DNA of 64,000 bases from Trachythela sp. YZ-2020 (GCA_016169945.1 JADLSH010000369.1:8483384-8547383); one strand, 5' to 3'; counted from the stretch's first letter, positions 12,343-24,318 are shown. Program-made: numbers and translations. Notes: generated by a model not told the origin, from the letters alone.

Positions 12343-12652
12343 TACTGGCGCAGTCGTCAGAGCAAGCGCTTTTCACCTCTGAGTCTTGAGTTCGATTCTC
12401 GCTGAGGACTTTACTCATCATACTCATGTGAAAAGAGTAAGTCAACGCTCTACCGAAAGTCGTGGGTTTTCTCCGGGCACTCCAGTTTCCTCCCACAGGG
12501 AAAGTTGACAGGGTGGGTTAGGATAAACAGATTAGAAAGTAATATCACAATTGTTGTAAAAATAGATAATGTAGGCTAAGTACTCATTATATAGGTAGCG
12601 AGATACTTGATGTAATCGGTCACTGAAAAGCCCCAATGGGGAGTGAGCTGAA
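12343..12652 (+). mobile_element. tRNA-headed SINE with a conserved central domain
   Basis: The head contains a pol III A box (TGGCGCAGTCGTCAGAGC) and a B box (GAGTTCGATTCTC). The body contains GTGGGTTTTCTCCGGGCACT followed by CCAGTTTCCTCCCAC. The same central sequence occurs in a second SINE at 46570-46945. Widespread SINEs of invertebrates share such central domains; I cannot assign the superfamily. The 3' end is set at AGCTGAATAAT and is approximate. Confidence 0.75.
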
Positions 12653-12653
12653 T

Positions 12654-12690
12654 AATGCCGGCAGCCGGTTATTTAGTAAAACTGCCGGCT
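12654..12690. repeat. Left arm of an inverted repeat lying just outside the Polinton-type element
   Basis: GCCGGCAGCCGGTTATTTAG continuing to ACTGCC is matched by its complement at 34279-34312. The pair encloses the whole 12937-34224 element plus 247 bp on the left and 54 bp on the right. The simplest reading is that the large element landed inside a small MITE with these ends. Confidence 0.6.
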
Positions 12691-12758
12691 ATTTTAGGGC
12701 TGATATTTTATGCTAAGAATTATATAAAGTGCTTTTTGCAGTAGCATTCAGCGAACCT

Positions 12759-12825
12759 GCCGGTGGCGTAGTGGTTTAGGGCGTGCACTTACATACTCGA
12801 GTAGTCTCGTGGTTCGAGTCCCGGC
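12759..12825 (+). repeat. tRNA-like sequence (SINE head or tRNA pseudogene)
   Basis: A box-like TGGCGTAGTGG and an exact B box GGTTCGAGTCC are 43 bp apart, and the sequence ends CCCGGC. Acceptor and T stems pair poorly, so a working tRNA is unlikely. Confidence 0.5.
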
Positions 12826-12936
12826 AAACTCATCTTATTTAACTTAGAATTTTTTTCCTTAAACTATTTTTTTCCAACTTGTTTAACTCCTTAAATTGTT
12901 TCTAAAACATTTAATGTTAGGGTTAAGTAATAATAT

Positions 12937-13643
12937 AGGTAGTTTTCGACCCGGGTTTTTGGGTGGGCGCAGGGAGGCGCATCATTACATATTCAAACAT
13001 CATTAACATAATATGAGCCTGAGCAACATCATTGACATAATATCCCTATATGGGCATGATCATTAGCATACAGTGGCGGGGCGCACAATACGTAATTAAC
13101 ATAAACATTAATTAATTATACAACTCAGATTTCGTAGAGTTCATCATATTTTGTGTGCAGAAATATGTCTTTGTTATCGCGAGATTTATAAACTCCTTCT
13201 GACCTTCTTAGTAATAAATTCGTATCTAGTGAAGTGTTTCTTAGACAACCAATATAGCGACACTTGACCTAGTATTGCCTTATTGCCTTATGCGAAACAA
13301 ACGGCTTTCTGAGTCGACCAAAATAGGGACCTAATAAAAAGATAGGCATGGTTCTTACAGCGACGTTTCAAGCGTTTTAAAAGTCCCAAAGAAAAAGAGG
13401 GTTCGATTACTTCACTTGGCAAACATTTATTGATTAACATTTCTTTTACACTAAGAATGACTATTTAAGATCGAATCTTTTCATCTGAGAAAACTTTTTA
13501 ATATAGGGTTTTACAAACAAAATTTTCAACATAAAGTTTTAAAGATATATAATTATAGGACGAGAAAATATTGTACAATGTACGTTGTTAGTTGATAAAT
13601 ATACACACAGAATTCATTTTTAAAACATATTTATTGATTAAAG
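12937..13643. repeat. Left terminal inverted repeat of the Polinton-type element
   Basis: Matches the complement of 33501-34224 over nearly its whole length. It has a G-rich edge and several indels, including about 70 extra bases near 13380-13445 that repeat the TTTATTGATTAA motif. The inner part serves as the 3' untranslated region of the minus-strand late genes. Confidence 0.9.
13630..13635 (-). promoter_or_regulatory. Poly(A) signal for the minus-strand late genes
   Basis: AATAAA on the minus strand, 27 bp beyond the stop of the 13662-14078 gene and inside the TIR. The mirror copy at 33508-33513 serves the plus-strand genes. Confidence 0.6.
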
Positions 13644-13661
13644 TTTCTTTTACAGAGTGTC

Positions 13662-14078
13662 TTAAATGTCATATTGGGAATATTCACTGTCCGAGTCATT
13701 TTCGTCGCTACTTTCATCATCCCTTATCCACCTTGTCGGTTTTCTATCCTCATAGTCTATATTGAAACACAGTCTTTTCATTTTGGTGGATGGTATATTA
13801 CTGTCTGAAACTTTTCGTCTCTTGTTTCCTCGGCCTGATTGTCGTAGTAGCGTCTTTGCTCCCTGTTCAGCAAAGTCTTTGACAACTTCCCGTCCACGAG
13901 ACTTTATTGATTTTGATACATTTTTCCCATCGAGTACATCTTGACCCACTTCTGCCGCTGCTTGTAACGCTCTCTTTCCTACTGCTTGTGCTCCTTGTTT
14001 TAGTATGGGAATAGCAAAGCTTGCAAGACTCTTGAAAATACCCCCGATTCCATATCCCCTCTGCATTCCCTTCAACAC
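13662..14078 (-). CDS. Minor capsid/membrane-active-like protein of the Polinton group
   Basis: An intact 138-codon frame. The N-terminus is Gly-rich (GYGIGGIFKSLASF) and is followed by an amphipathic Ala/Lys-rich helix region (KQGAQAVGKRALQAAAEVGQ). A basic segment (GRGNKRRKV) and an acidic tail (DDESSDENDSDSE) follow. Small late proteins of Polintons and adintoviruses, often compared with adenovirus pVI/pX, have this layout (family knowledge). The assignment rests on composition and position next to the TIR, not on an alignment. It is the first gene inside the left TIR, and its stop lies 19 bp from the TIR's inner edge. Confidence 0.65.
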   Translation of the reverse strand: MLKGMQRGYGIGGIFKSLASFAIPILKQGAQAVGKRALQAAAEVGQDVLDGKNVSKSIKSRGREVVKDFAEQGAKTLLRQSGRGNKRRKVSDSNIPSTKMKRLCFNIDYEDRKPTRWIRDDESSDENDSDSEYSQYDI

Positions 14079-14288
14079 TACACCATGATGATTTCTTAAG
14101 TAATGTTATGTTAATAGTTTTACATCTGGGACAAGTAAACCTCTGTTTCTCGCTCCAGTCAGTGCTTCTCCAGCACGTTGATTTCTTCTATAATGATCAG
14201 TTAGTAGTTTTACGTCGGGGATAAGTACGCCTCTCATCTTTTCATCTGTCTTGGTCGTTTTCCAATGTTCAACTGCTAGGAGAATGCT

Positions 14289-14911
14289 TCACTTGTGTAT
14301 TTTATTTGGATCATAAAAGTGGCTTCTATTTGTACGGATATCCAATATTTCATCGCAATGACAATGTGAACAACACGCAATCGTATGTGTGAAATCATCT
14401 TTGTAAAGTGTACAATCACAAATCATACAGTGACATCCGGTAAAACTCGAATAAAAATCTGTCCATGCACAGATAGGGCATGTACCCAATTGACATATCT
14501 GTAAACAATTTTCACAATTGTTACATTTTGTATCTTCAGACGAATCCTCAGTATCTTCATCTTGCCGTGACTCCATTCGTGTAACTTTGCAAGGACCCGC
14601 CCGTTGGTGATAAGACCTTTATCAATTTCCAATGCCGCAAGACCTTTGAGAAATATACTCAATCCATAAGGCTCTGGAATATATGGATGAAAAGGCCTCG
14701 TGCAATATTTTAGAATGTTTACAATATCAGTTCCACGTATATCCTGTCCTCTGTAAACGATTTCTCCTTTTGTATTCCACGTCAAAATGTCGGTAGATGT
14801 GAGAATGGTGTGAAGGATTTCTTCAGCGCCATAACTATTTTCATTGTCAAGATATTGAAGAATGTCTTGAAGTCGCCACTGTTCAGGAGATGGTCTTTTG
14901 GTGCTATCCAT
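14289..14911 (-). pseudogene. Late gene with Cys/His-rich C-terminus, frameshifted
   Basis: The N-terminal frame starts at the ATG at 14911 (RPSPEQWRLQDILQYLDN) and runs for about 112 residues. It then continues in another frame from about 14576 with an acidic stretch and a Cys-rich tail to 14289. The tail has CNNCENC, CPIC and HCMICDC, suggesting zinc binding. A single indel near 14575 accounts for the break. Its position between the minor capsid-like and PX-like genes fits a Polinton late gene of unknown role. I do not assign a function. Confidence 0.6.
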
Positions 14912-14947
14912 GGTTGGAATGAGGATATAAATTTAATGTTGATCATT

Positions 14948-15261
14948 TTATACCAATTCTGCAAGTCCTTCTAAGATTGGAGCCAGTACCAATCCTAGGA
15001 AACCATTTCCACGCTGAACAAGTGTTTTCCTTTTTGTTTTAACACTTTTTTTTTGTTAGTTAGATCAATAATATCGTGTTCAAAAGGTCTGAGTTTGTCC
15101 ATTGTGTGTTTAGGAAGTGCGAGGTCCATAAAATGTTATACGCAACGACATAGAAACCGAATCTGTTCATGAGATGTAGATCTCAACAGAGCTTGTTGTT
15201 GAGCTAGATGAGAAATACATAAGAGGTCTATAAACGATCTGTGCCTGGGAAGGTTAGTCAT
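14948..15261 (-). pseudogene. Small basic PX-like protein of the Polinton group, two frameshifts
   Basis: The frame opens with an ATG at 15261 and runs through LPRHRSFIDLLCISHLAQQQ to about residue 40. It is then broken twice, near 15140-15150 and near 15045. The C-terminal third is Lys/Arg-rich and is followed by a Gly/Leu-rich end (FLGLVLAPILEG) before the TAA at 14948. Small basic proteins with this arrangement are common in Polinton and adintovirus late clusters (family knowledge). They may act on packaged DNA or membranes. The frame is not open as it stands. Confidence 0.55.
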
Positions 15262-15317
15262 ATCTGCTCGACGGTCAACAACGTGATGAAGACCTTATTG
15301 AAAGATGTGTATATATA

Positions 15318-15478
15318 AGAATAAGGGGATAAGGAAGATAAAGATAAGGAAGATAAATATAAGGAAGATGAGGAAGATAAAGATAAGAAAGATAAGAAAG
15401 ATAAAGATAAAATTAAGGAAGATAAAGATAAGGAAGATAAAGAAGATAAGGAAGATAAAGATAAGGAAGATAAAGCCA
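15318..15478. repeat. AAGGAAGATAAAGAT-type array, left copy
   Basis: A tandem array of AAG, GAA and GAT triplets in register. The same array in the same orientation lies at 31590-31845. It separates the late genes from the Rep gene. Confidence 0.9.
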
Positions 15479-15613
15479 AAGTCGAAAAGTTTGGTCCTTT
15501 ATTCAAATAGACTTGCATTTGATATGCATGTGCAAATTATTTAGTAGCGATAAAATAAAGACATAAGTTTGCAGCACGTGCAGGTCATTTCGTACAATCG
15601 TCGAAGTATAAAG

Positions 15614-18197
15614 ATGACAAGCCAAGAAAAACCAGCCAGGCAGCTTCGGCCGAAGAGGCTAGAAAACTCTCTTAAGGTAAATGTTCTGAATATGGTAAGC
15701 ATGCTGTGATAATGGTAGTTTGTCGTGTAATACATTTGCTTTATCCATAGCTGAATATTCCGCCGAGTTAAAGTATACCACCATTTCAATTTAGATACAC
15801 AGTAATGTAAAAGTTCTTGCGTGTCGTGCAATTTGGCGAGTAAAACGGGAAGACATACCGCTCGCAAACAACCAAAAATCGTCCAAACGACTCAATCTCG
15901 ACGAGATGTTGGTCAACATCAGTGGGGTTCAATTTTTCATGTCGTGCGTGACAATGATGAAGTCGAATTGCAAGAGGCGATTGTCTGACAACGAAGAACG
16001 TAGAGAAACCGACACTTACCCAGGCGTTGCATATTTCATTGCCTATCGCGTCAACGAGGTGTGCAATGAAAATAAGATATTTTCGATGCTCCACAACGCG
16101 GACATGGAACGATTATGCGTACTGGAAGTGCAGCAAATTCCCTATTTCAAGCGCTCAAGGACCACGCTAACACTGCTGTACATAATTTGGTTACGACGTC
16201 GAACTCGTATTGCTTCAGACAAGCAATGTTGGAGTTATGTGACGACGAAAGTTTCTCTGCACCCTTCAATCCACGAGACTATCCCACCAAACCATGCCGA
16301 ATCGTGGTCGTCAACGGAAGCGAATTTTTGGCGAAAATGATGAACGCGTATGGTAAGCTGGAGTCGGATGGCTTAGTGGCTGATCTCGTCTGCCTTCCTA
16401 ACCAAAATCCTCAGGATCTTCTTACGTCTCCAAGCGATGCCACAGTTACAATACAGCACATCGAGCGAGTCATGGAACGTTGTGGGCACGCCCTTTCATC
16501 GTGGGAATGTGTACACCCGTCCTGATCAAGCAAAGATGACCTTTGTTCACATGATGGAGGTACAAAGCTATTTACACCACCTCCTTTCCAACGACACCTT
16601 GAGGGAACGAGTTCTTAAGCATTTCCCCGTGTTGTTAAAGTTTCTGAAGCATGACGATTGTACAATTATCGCACAGCTCAAGTTCGACAACGACCTAATC
16701 GAGGTGCTACAAGGAAACGTATTTCAAATTTCCACGAGGAGTTTCATGCCCTCTCCACTACCAGCGGAAGCGTTTCGAAAAACATCGCCACGAACATTTT
16801 GTCCATATGACAGTTCTGCTTTGCCTAACGCTCGCTTCTTCGAAGATGGTGTTCTACATTCATTCCCAGATCTAGAGACAGAGATGAAATTTTTAAACAA
16901 ATTTTACCAATGCCTCGTCGCTGGCAAGATGCCGCAGAAAGTCCGTAAGCTAGTTGTCGCTGGGCCAAAGGACTCTGGGAAAACATCATGGGCCGCCATA
17001 TTCCATCGCCTTGTTCCACGTCAGTCCATCGTCACAGTAACAAAAGAGCGGCAGTTCTCTGCAGCCATGATAGACGCGACCACCCAGCTTGTAATCATCG
17101 ACGACTGGTGCTCTTCAACAATGGAGAGCGACTTAGCGAAGACTCTTTTCCAGGGAGGGTGGATGAGTACGGCAGTGAAACACCAGGAGCCGAGATCTTT
17201 CTTCAACAGTTGTCCTTTCTATATCACCACAAATAAAGTTCCAAATTTTGGAAAAGAGAACGACAACGTGCAACGCAGGCTGGCAATATTCAATACCAAG
17301 TCGTTGGAGGACACTATTGTTGGCGCTGATAAGTGGTTGTTCGACAACGCCATGGCGTATGTCGAGTGGATGGCAAGCGAGGCACACGAGAGGTGGTACG
17401 AGAGGAACGAATCTGCTGCTATTTCCAACGTTCCGTCTGTTGAATTGTGCCAATTATTACGCAATGTATCGTCCGCAGATTTACATCAAACGACGGCAGA
17501 TGAAACACCTAGGCCCTGCAACATTAACGTCGTCCATCCATCGTTCTCGAGAGAAGCAGAACGCATGAAGCGAGATGCAAATGGCAACAGAAGAATACCA
17601 GAACATTCGCCAAGCAGCGCAGAAGAAGAATACGATCGGCCTCTTCTCAAACGTCCAAGAAGATTGCGGTTTCCGCAGGAAACAGACGATGACGGAAATG
17701 GTGCGTCCGAGGCGGAGAATCCAGCCGGAAATAGTCCTTTGAAAACAAGGAGTGAAAAGAACGACACCGAAGAGGAAAGTGACGGATTCCATTTCCGTTC
17801 CCCATCACAGTGGCAACTTAATAGCGAGATGTATTTTAAAAGGGTCGCCGGTAACATTACTACCACATTTTACGGAGCAAAACTGAAAGGTAAACCAACG
17901 TTGGCGTTCAGTGCAAGAATGGAAAATGCGCCGAGGAAAGAGAAGGATTTCTGGACGAAGCCTGATCCGGAGGTTGACACATGGGTGTTGATTTTTGGAG
18001 CCCCAAAAACATTTACGAGCCCCTTGCACAATTAAGAAAAACTGTGCGGCGTCGAGTTCTTCATGAAGATTGTCCAGTTGTGAAGATGAAGCGGCAGATT
18101 GAATCGGAGAGGACCGAACAACCAGAAACAAGTGATGCTCGCGGCAACGATCCAACGGATGAACCATCACAGCAAGCCACAAGGACTTGTCGAAATG
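15614..18197 (+). pseudogene. Superfamily 3 helicase (Rep/NS1-E1 type), frameshifted and interrupted
   Basis: The longest clean part (frame 16437-18035) holds Walker A GPKDSGKTSW (about 16961), Walker B LVIIDDW (about 17089), and motif C FYITTNKVPNF (about 17218), followed by QRRLAIF. This order defines SF3 replication helicases of parvoviruses, papillomaviruses and related elements. Upstream sequence lies in other frames, with shifts near 15985, 16140 and 16500. A start at 15614 with a donor at 15677 and an acceptor before 15795 is possible. Another shift near 17990 leads into a basic tail that stops at the PIF/Harbinger insertion; the tail seems to resume at 26838-26930. No HUH nuclease motif was recognised. 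The protein would unwind DNA during replication of the element. Confidence 0.8.
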
Positions 18198-18329
18198 GAC
18201 CTGGGTTAACTAATCCTGGGTTAATTTGGCGTTGCTCAAAGGTCGGTTAGTGGTGCGATCAGTTAACCCAGGGTTAAAAAAATTAACCCACGGTTAAAAA
18301 ACGCGCGAAAAACTTTTTAGACAAAAACG

Positions 18330-18691
18330 AAAGAAAGCGCAAATTGAATTTTTCTACGTCAGAAATCATTAAAATAACTGAACTAGTGGAAGAAAACCTT
18401 CAGGTAATTTGACAAATTCAATAACAAACAAAACGAAGCAAGAAACATGGGCGAAAATTGCCAGGCAAGTTAACGCAATCGGGGTTGCTCACCGCTCCGT
18501 GCAGGACATAAAAGACAAATGGAAAAATTTACAGACCACGGCAAAGAAGGAGTTTGCGCGGCAAAGAAGAAGCTTTGGACTGACAGGGGGTGGTCCACCG
18601 TGTAAAAAACGAAAAGAAGCCACGGAGAAGATAATGCGACTCTTCGAAAACGGTCCGTCTTTCACCGGACTACATGGTTTTGAAACAAGCG
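18330..18691 (+). pseudogene. Myb/SANT-like protein of PIF/Harbinger, exon 1
   Basis: The exon encodes a Myb/SANT-like trihelix: TWAKIARQVNAIGVAHRSVQ, then IKDKWKNL, then the basic KEFARQRR and PPCKKRK. It ends at an intact donor G|GTAAGT at 18692. The first helix is in a different frame (TELVEENLQVI), so there is an indel near 18405. Harbinger Myb-like proteins bind the transposase and the TIRs and bring the transposase into the nucleus (family knowledge). Confidence 0.8.
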
Positions 18692-18769
18692 GTAAGTTAA
18701 AATACAATTTTTGGGCGAGTTTAGGCAGGTTTGTTGCCTTAACCAGTCTCCCGATTTTACGGTCAACTG

Positions 18770-18963
18770 TAGCCTGCGTGGCAGACGTTCTATTGTGGGG
18801 GAGGGAGTTTTGTTTAGAGCGCGCGCTTTTTTTTTGAGAGCGCGCTCCCTTGGTTTTTTGTCCTCCCCCCCTAACTTCTCACCTAGCGCGCGCTCTCAAA
18901 AAAAAACCGCGCGCTCGAAACAAAACTCCCTCCCCCACAATAGAACGCCTGCCACGCAGGCTA
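18770..18963. mobile_element. Palindromic MITE with 9-bp TSD in the Myb-gene intron
   Basis: The ends TAGCCTGCGTGGCAG and CTGCCACGCAGGCTA are flanked by GGTCAACTG on both sides (18761-18769 and 18964-18972). The arms are about 75 bp and include AGCGCGCGC blocks. This is the third MITE here with a perfect 9-bp duplication, suggesting Mutator-like mobilisation. Confidence 0.9.
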
Positions 18964-19289
18964 GGTCAACTGATGCGCATGACAACAAGAAATCATTTCA
19001 ATATGGCTGACTTTATAATTTACGGAAAGACATATTTACGGCAGTTTATAGCATAGAAAGATAAGTATTTTTGTTTTATACTTTGATAAAGGAAGTCGCA
19101 AGCTCGCGGTTTCTTTTGCATGATGTATTTAGACGAAATATAAGGCGAAACATAGTCCGAATACTGAAAAGTCGATTGTACATTCTGTCAAGTTTAAATA
19201 TTTCTATTTAGCGATAACTATTTGTTTAATAGTCTCGTAATTTCATGCACAGTAAAGTCAATTTTAATATAGTTTGTTTTTTGCGTAGG

Positions 19290-19466
19290 GGAATCAGTGA
19301 CGTTGCAAGAACAGAGCAGTTTTCAACCAGTGCCAGAGAAAGCTCAGCGATGACGACCTAAATATGACCCCACCACCTTCCTGTACACCAGTTACCCCTA
19401 TTATAAATGTGGAGCAGAATACTAGACCTTCACCTACACCACTACCTGCCGACACCCTGATCAAAC
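19290..19466 (+). pseudogene. Myb/SANT-like protein of PIF/Harbinger, exon 2 (5' part)
   Basis: A TTTTTTGCGTAG acceptor joins exon 1 in frame. A stop caused by an indel near 19355 breaks the frame, after which a Pro/Thr-rich linker follows (MTPPPSCTPVTPI). The coding sequence runs up to the hAT target site at 19459-19466, inside a Lys/Pro codon run. It continues beyond the hAT at 24608. Confidence 0.7.
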
Positions 19467-19845
19467 CAGTGCTTCCACTTTGGCAAAGTCAAATTTCTCG
19501 TTTTTGTCCTTTTTTTTCGCAGAATTTCCTTCCCAAAATCCTAAATTTCCTTCCATTTTTCCTTCCAATTTTTTTTAAAATAGTATAATAAATTTTGTAT
19601 TGTACTGTACTCCCGATGTAAATTGAAGGAGTACTGCAGTATTCAAATAGTGAATCTCTAATTTAATATTAGAAAAATAATTAACCATTATACGGTACAA
19701 AATTCAAGTATCCAACATTAGTGTTCCAGATCACTACAGAGTAGAGTAGTATATAGTCATTAGTCTATACCGTTCAAAATTAATTTGAATAAGGATAATT
19801 AACCTGAAAAAACATGTTCTGTTGTCTGTTTTCTCAAAGGACATA

Positions 19846-21519
19846 TTACTTAAACGACTTTTTTATGAATTTTTTCCTTAAATCTTTTACCTCCTCGTCT
19901 GTCGCGCTTGCTTTCATATTGTTTGCTAGTTTTAGCATGTTTTCGCTTGGTTTAAGTGCTGCGGCTGAAAACTTTCCTTTTTTCATTGCCATATTGAACT
20001 GAAGAAGAGAAACTAAAGATGTTGACTTTAACGATGCTCTTCGGTCAGTTTTGATCAACTTTAGCGAGCTGAAGATCCGTTCCACAGCAGCATTTGAGGA
20101 AGGAAACGTCGCTAGGATCTGAACAAATTTGGTGAGGTTTGGGAATTTTGGTTGTCCGGTCGGATTCTTCACGTCTCGGACGGTGGTCCAGTACTCTTCC
20201 CAGTTGAGGTCACCATTAACTTTATCATGCATTGCGTGTTCACGCCATTCACGATCAAGTTTCTCGGTGTTAAGAATCTCCCTCAAATAGGGCAACTTCT
20301 GACAAATGCCCTCGAGAGAAGGTGGGATCGTAGAAGCAGCGTTTTGGGGCAAGGTACACTGTACGATATCGTGAATCTCTGCATCAAGGTGAAACCGTTT
20401 CTGGATCTGAAGAATCGATTCTACGAGGAAATTCCTACAGTGACTACGGAATGCAGATACGTCTTCTTCTTTAGCCCCGCCTGCTATTTCTCGTAGAGTT
20501 GCTGTTGCCGCCATGCCAAGATAGACATCTTCCAGGGGTACGTGAAATTCTTCACATGATGGGGAAATTTTCTTCGGGTTTGTAGCTTTAACATGATCCC
20601 TATTCATAAAATCACTTGCGATTGATCTAAGGAGCATTTCTACTTGTGGCTTAAGACAATGGAGGACAGGTCTTTCACATTGAAAAAGAAGATTGAAATC
20701 ATTGAACCGCTCAAGCTGGTAGCTGAGAAACTCTAGGTAGGCCAATGTGAACTTGTTTTGCAGTGACTTGTGTATGCGTTCAATGGTATGCGTCGGATCT
20801 TCATTTACAACAAGAATAAAATATTGCTTCAATGCTTCATACTGCTCCAAAATTCGATTTATGCATGCTTGAAGAGAGAGCCAGCGTGTTTGAGCAGGGG
20901 ACAGTAGCTTATGAGGTTCAACATCAAAGAAACTTTGAAATTCTTTGTAGACATCTTGTCTTTTCGATGAACGGTGGAAATGTGCATAAATGTCCCGACA
21001 TAGATCTTCTAAATTCTTTGGCAGCGTTTTTGCGGCATAGGAAGAAGCTAAGTGGATTAAGTGGCAAGAGCATTTCACTGTTTGCACATTCTTTTGATCC
21101 GATCTCAACAGCTGGGAAACCGAATTTCTTTCTCCAAACATCACGTTGGTAGTATCCGACGCGTAACCAATAATATTCTCCATCGGGATAAGAAGCTCAG
21201 TGAAGGTGTTCTTTACCGATGAGTAAATTCCTTCAGCAGTACCCGCTTCGACTTCGACCATATCGACTAAATAATGTTTGGTTTCAAATGCATCCATGTC
21301 AAAATAGGTCGCCAAAATAGCAAGCTGTTTTGATGTGCTTAAGTCGGTTGCTTCGTCGATGATGAAACTAAACTTTTCCGAACGTAACGTGGAAACTGCT
21401 TGGTGTAAATAGTCGAATCCCAGGACTTGGCGAATCACGTTTGAGGCTTTTTGCTTTCCAAGCGTGACGGTTTTCATTACATCGTCGCGGGGGAAAAAGT
21501 GACTGAAGAAACTGTACAA
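19846..21519 (-). pseudogene. hAT transposase (SCAND3/ZMYM/FAM200-like), N-terminus lost to LINE insertion
   Basis: A 557-codon open frame lacks an N-terminal BED finger because the LINE begins at about 21520. It shows ATDLSTSKQLAIL and KCSCHLIHLAS in the catalytic region, and SSNAAVERIFSSLKLIKTDR in the C-terminal dimerisation domain, ending near 19846. The rest of the frame is free of stops, so the element was coding until the LINE arrived. The gene resembles hAT transposases that have been domesticated in animals, but there is no sign of domestication here. Confidence 0.88.
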
Positions 21520-24318
21520 GACCCTCTACCCTTCCCAAATTTTTTCTTTCCAATGTACGATCCATATCCAATAAAGTAGACGATCTTGATGTAGTCGTCC
21601 AAAGAAATGGCATAGATTTTGCGGGAATTACAGAGACATGGCTGAATCCTAGCATCCCGGATAGCAGTATAAATATCCATGATTTTAACCTGGTTAGAAA
21701 AGATCGCTCTGGTCAACGTGGGGGTGGAGTTTGTGCATTCGTAAAATCAAATATCCCATTCATGCCTCTTCCAGACCTATGTTGTCCGGATCACGAGAGT
21801 CTGTGGCTAAAACTTCGACCCTATCGACTTCCACGGGAATATTCCTGCATAGTTGTTGGACTTGTATACCATCCACCACAGGCCGATAATAACGAACTGT
21901 ATGACCACCTCATAACCTCATTGGACAAAATTTTAGCATCTTACCCAACAGCAGGTGTAATTGTTATGGGTGACTTTAACCAGTTCGACTCCAAACGCCT
22001 TTGTAGAAACACGTCACTTAAACAAATTGTAAAGAAACCTACCCGTGGGAATGCAACTTTAGATTTAATATTTACTAATATGAAACGTTGTTACAATGAC
22101 CCGGAAATACTCCCTGCTATTGGACAATCGGATCACATGTCAGTCCTGTTACACCCGGTTAGTAACGATCAGCGCCCAAATACCATTACCAAAGTCTGGG
22201 TCAGAAAGCGGAAGCAATCAAATATGCAGGCATTTGGTCGATTTCTTTTGGATCTTAACTGGAATGTACTTTCGCAGCTACCCGATTGTCAAAAAATGTG
22301 TGACCTGTTTTATGACATTATTCTCATGGGTTTGGACACAATTTTTCCCCAAAAGCTGTTAAACTTCACTGTAGAGACAAAGCGTGGATTACTCCTGAAA
22401 TCAAACTTCTCATCTCCCAAAGACAAAAGGCCTTTGCCTTGGGAAATACAATTGAATACAACAAATTGCGAAATAAAGTAATTCACGTCGTGAAACAGGC
22501 AAAGTCTAAATACTTCGAGTCTCAAGTGAATCATTTAAAAAATTCAAAGCCAAGGAAATGGTGGAGTACTATTAAAAACCTAGCTGGCTTTTCTTTAAAG
22601 CCTGCCTTCCATTCTGCAGAGGTGAATGGAACTATCTTGCAGGACGAGACTTAGCACTCGCTGTTAATAACGGGTTTTAGCCGCCACTAAATCGTTACCG
22701 CCGCTTTCAATTACTGATAAATTATCTGTGGAAGAACCTACCGTTTTGTACCCTATCTCCGTTGTTGATGTCGAATCGCGTTTAAAAGCAGTTAAATCGA
22801 ATAAAGCTCCTGGTCCAGACTCTCTGCCAAATTGGATTCTCAATAATTTTTCAATGGAGATTTCAGAACCTGTGACAATGATTTTTAATGCCTCCATTAA
22901 ACAAGCACAAGTTCCAACGCAGTGGAAAGATGCAAATGTCGTTCCCGTCCCTAAGACATCCCCGGTCACGGATATATCTTCAGACCTGCGACCTATATCT
23001 CTGACCGCCACGCTCTCAAAAGTTCTTGAATCATTTCCATTTCAATGGATTATGGATACCATTAAGTCTCAGTTGGACCCAAAGCAATTTGGATCGTTAA
23101 AAGGCTCTTCTACGATAGACGCATTAATTAGCATGTTCCACTGTTGGTATTCTAACACAGACGGCAATGGCGAGACTGTTCGTGTTTTTCTGCTTGACTT
23201 TAGTAAAGCATTCGACAGAATCAACCACAAAATCCTGATAAAAAATTGATAAATCCTTAATAAACTGGGTTATTGATTTCCTGATGCAAAGAAGACAGAG
23301 GGTGAAATTGGGTTCTTCTTTCTCTGATTGGTCCTTGGTAAATGGAGGCGTCGCAAGGTACAATCCTTGGCCCATTACTTTTTCTCATCATGGTCAACGA
23401 TTTGGCTATTAACCACAAAGATAGATGGAAATATGTTGACGACACTAGTCTCTCAGAAACAATCGGTAAAGGTTGTCAAAGTAACCTGCAATCCGTTATT
23501 AATAATATCGATCAATGGTGCACGGAAAATGATATGATGCTTAATCGTTCTAAATGCAAAGAGCTAATTATCTCGTTCGCTAAGGACGTCCTAATCTTCG
23601 ACCATTGTTTATTAAAGATCACTGTATGTCCCCAGTTTTATCAGCAAAGGTTCTTGGTCTGTACTTTTCTTCTGATCTTAGTTGGAACTTACATGTTGAA
23701 CACATAGTATACAAGGCATCAAAGAGACTTTTTTTTCTCCGAGTGCTTAAACGCAGCGGTCTTGGAGGGAGTTCTCTAATTCAAGTTTATACCACATGTA
23801 TACGACCTGTGCTTGAATATGCATGCCAGGTTTGGAACTTAAACTCCCCTGACTACTTAAAGGAAGAAATCGAAAGAATTCAGAAGCGAGCCCTACGAAT
23901 AATATGTCCTGACCTGTCATACCGCAAAGCCTTGGAAGTTTATGAAATATCCTTGCTCTCTCAAAGACGAAATAATTTATGTAAATCCTATTTTAAGAAA
24001 CTTCTCAACCCGGAAAATAAGTTGAATGAACTCATCCCTAATAAACGCGAGGACTTACGTACTTACAATCTACGTAACGATCAGCATATTAACTTAATTA
24101 ATTGTAAGACTACAAGATTTAGTAAAAGTTTTATTCCTTCTAGTATCGTATCATATAATGATTCATTTTAATTGTAATATAAATTTTAGTTTTAATATAC
24201 CGTATATATTACTATATGTATTAGTTTTTATCATGTAATTTAAATATCAACTCTGTACAATTCAGCTCTTAGCTGCCATTCAGATTTTGTAATAAAATTC
24301 AATTCAATTCAATTCAAA
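21520..24318 (+). mobile_element. CR1/L2-like non-LTR retrotransposon
   Basis: The endonuclease begins at once (LSNVRSISNKV, GITETWL, YHPP, MGDFNQF, GQSDHMSVL). The reverse transcriptase follows, with KAPGPDSLP, LDFSKAFDRINH, KYVDD and LGLYFSSDLSW, and a C-terminal region ending near 24171 (YNDSF stop). Frames are broken near 22480, 22650, 23250 and 23600. The 3' end is an AATTCAATTCAATTC tail (24296-24318), typical of CR1/L2 3' repeats. It is 5'-truncated and inserted in the hAT. Confidence 0.88.

Noticed and set aside
12759..12825. Functional tRNA gene
   Set aside because: A and B boxes are good but the acceptor and T stems do not pair; treated as tRNA-like repeat. The same holds for 30171-30245.
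15258..15544. Ser/Leu-rich minus frame and Lys/Ile-rich plus frame
   Set aside because: Shadows of the AAGGAAGATAAAGAT array; no domain.
17021..17866. Several minus-strand frames opposite the helicase
   Set aside because: Shadow frames of the coding strand with no domains.
16437..18035. A Rep protein starting at 16437
   Set aside because: This is only where the frame opens after an indel; conserved-looking sequence upstream lies in other frames, so the true start is further 5'.
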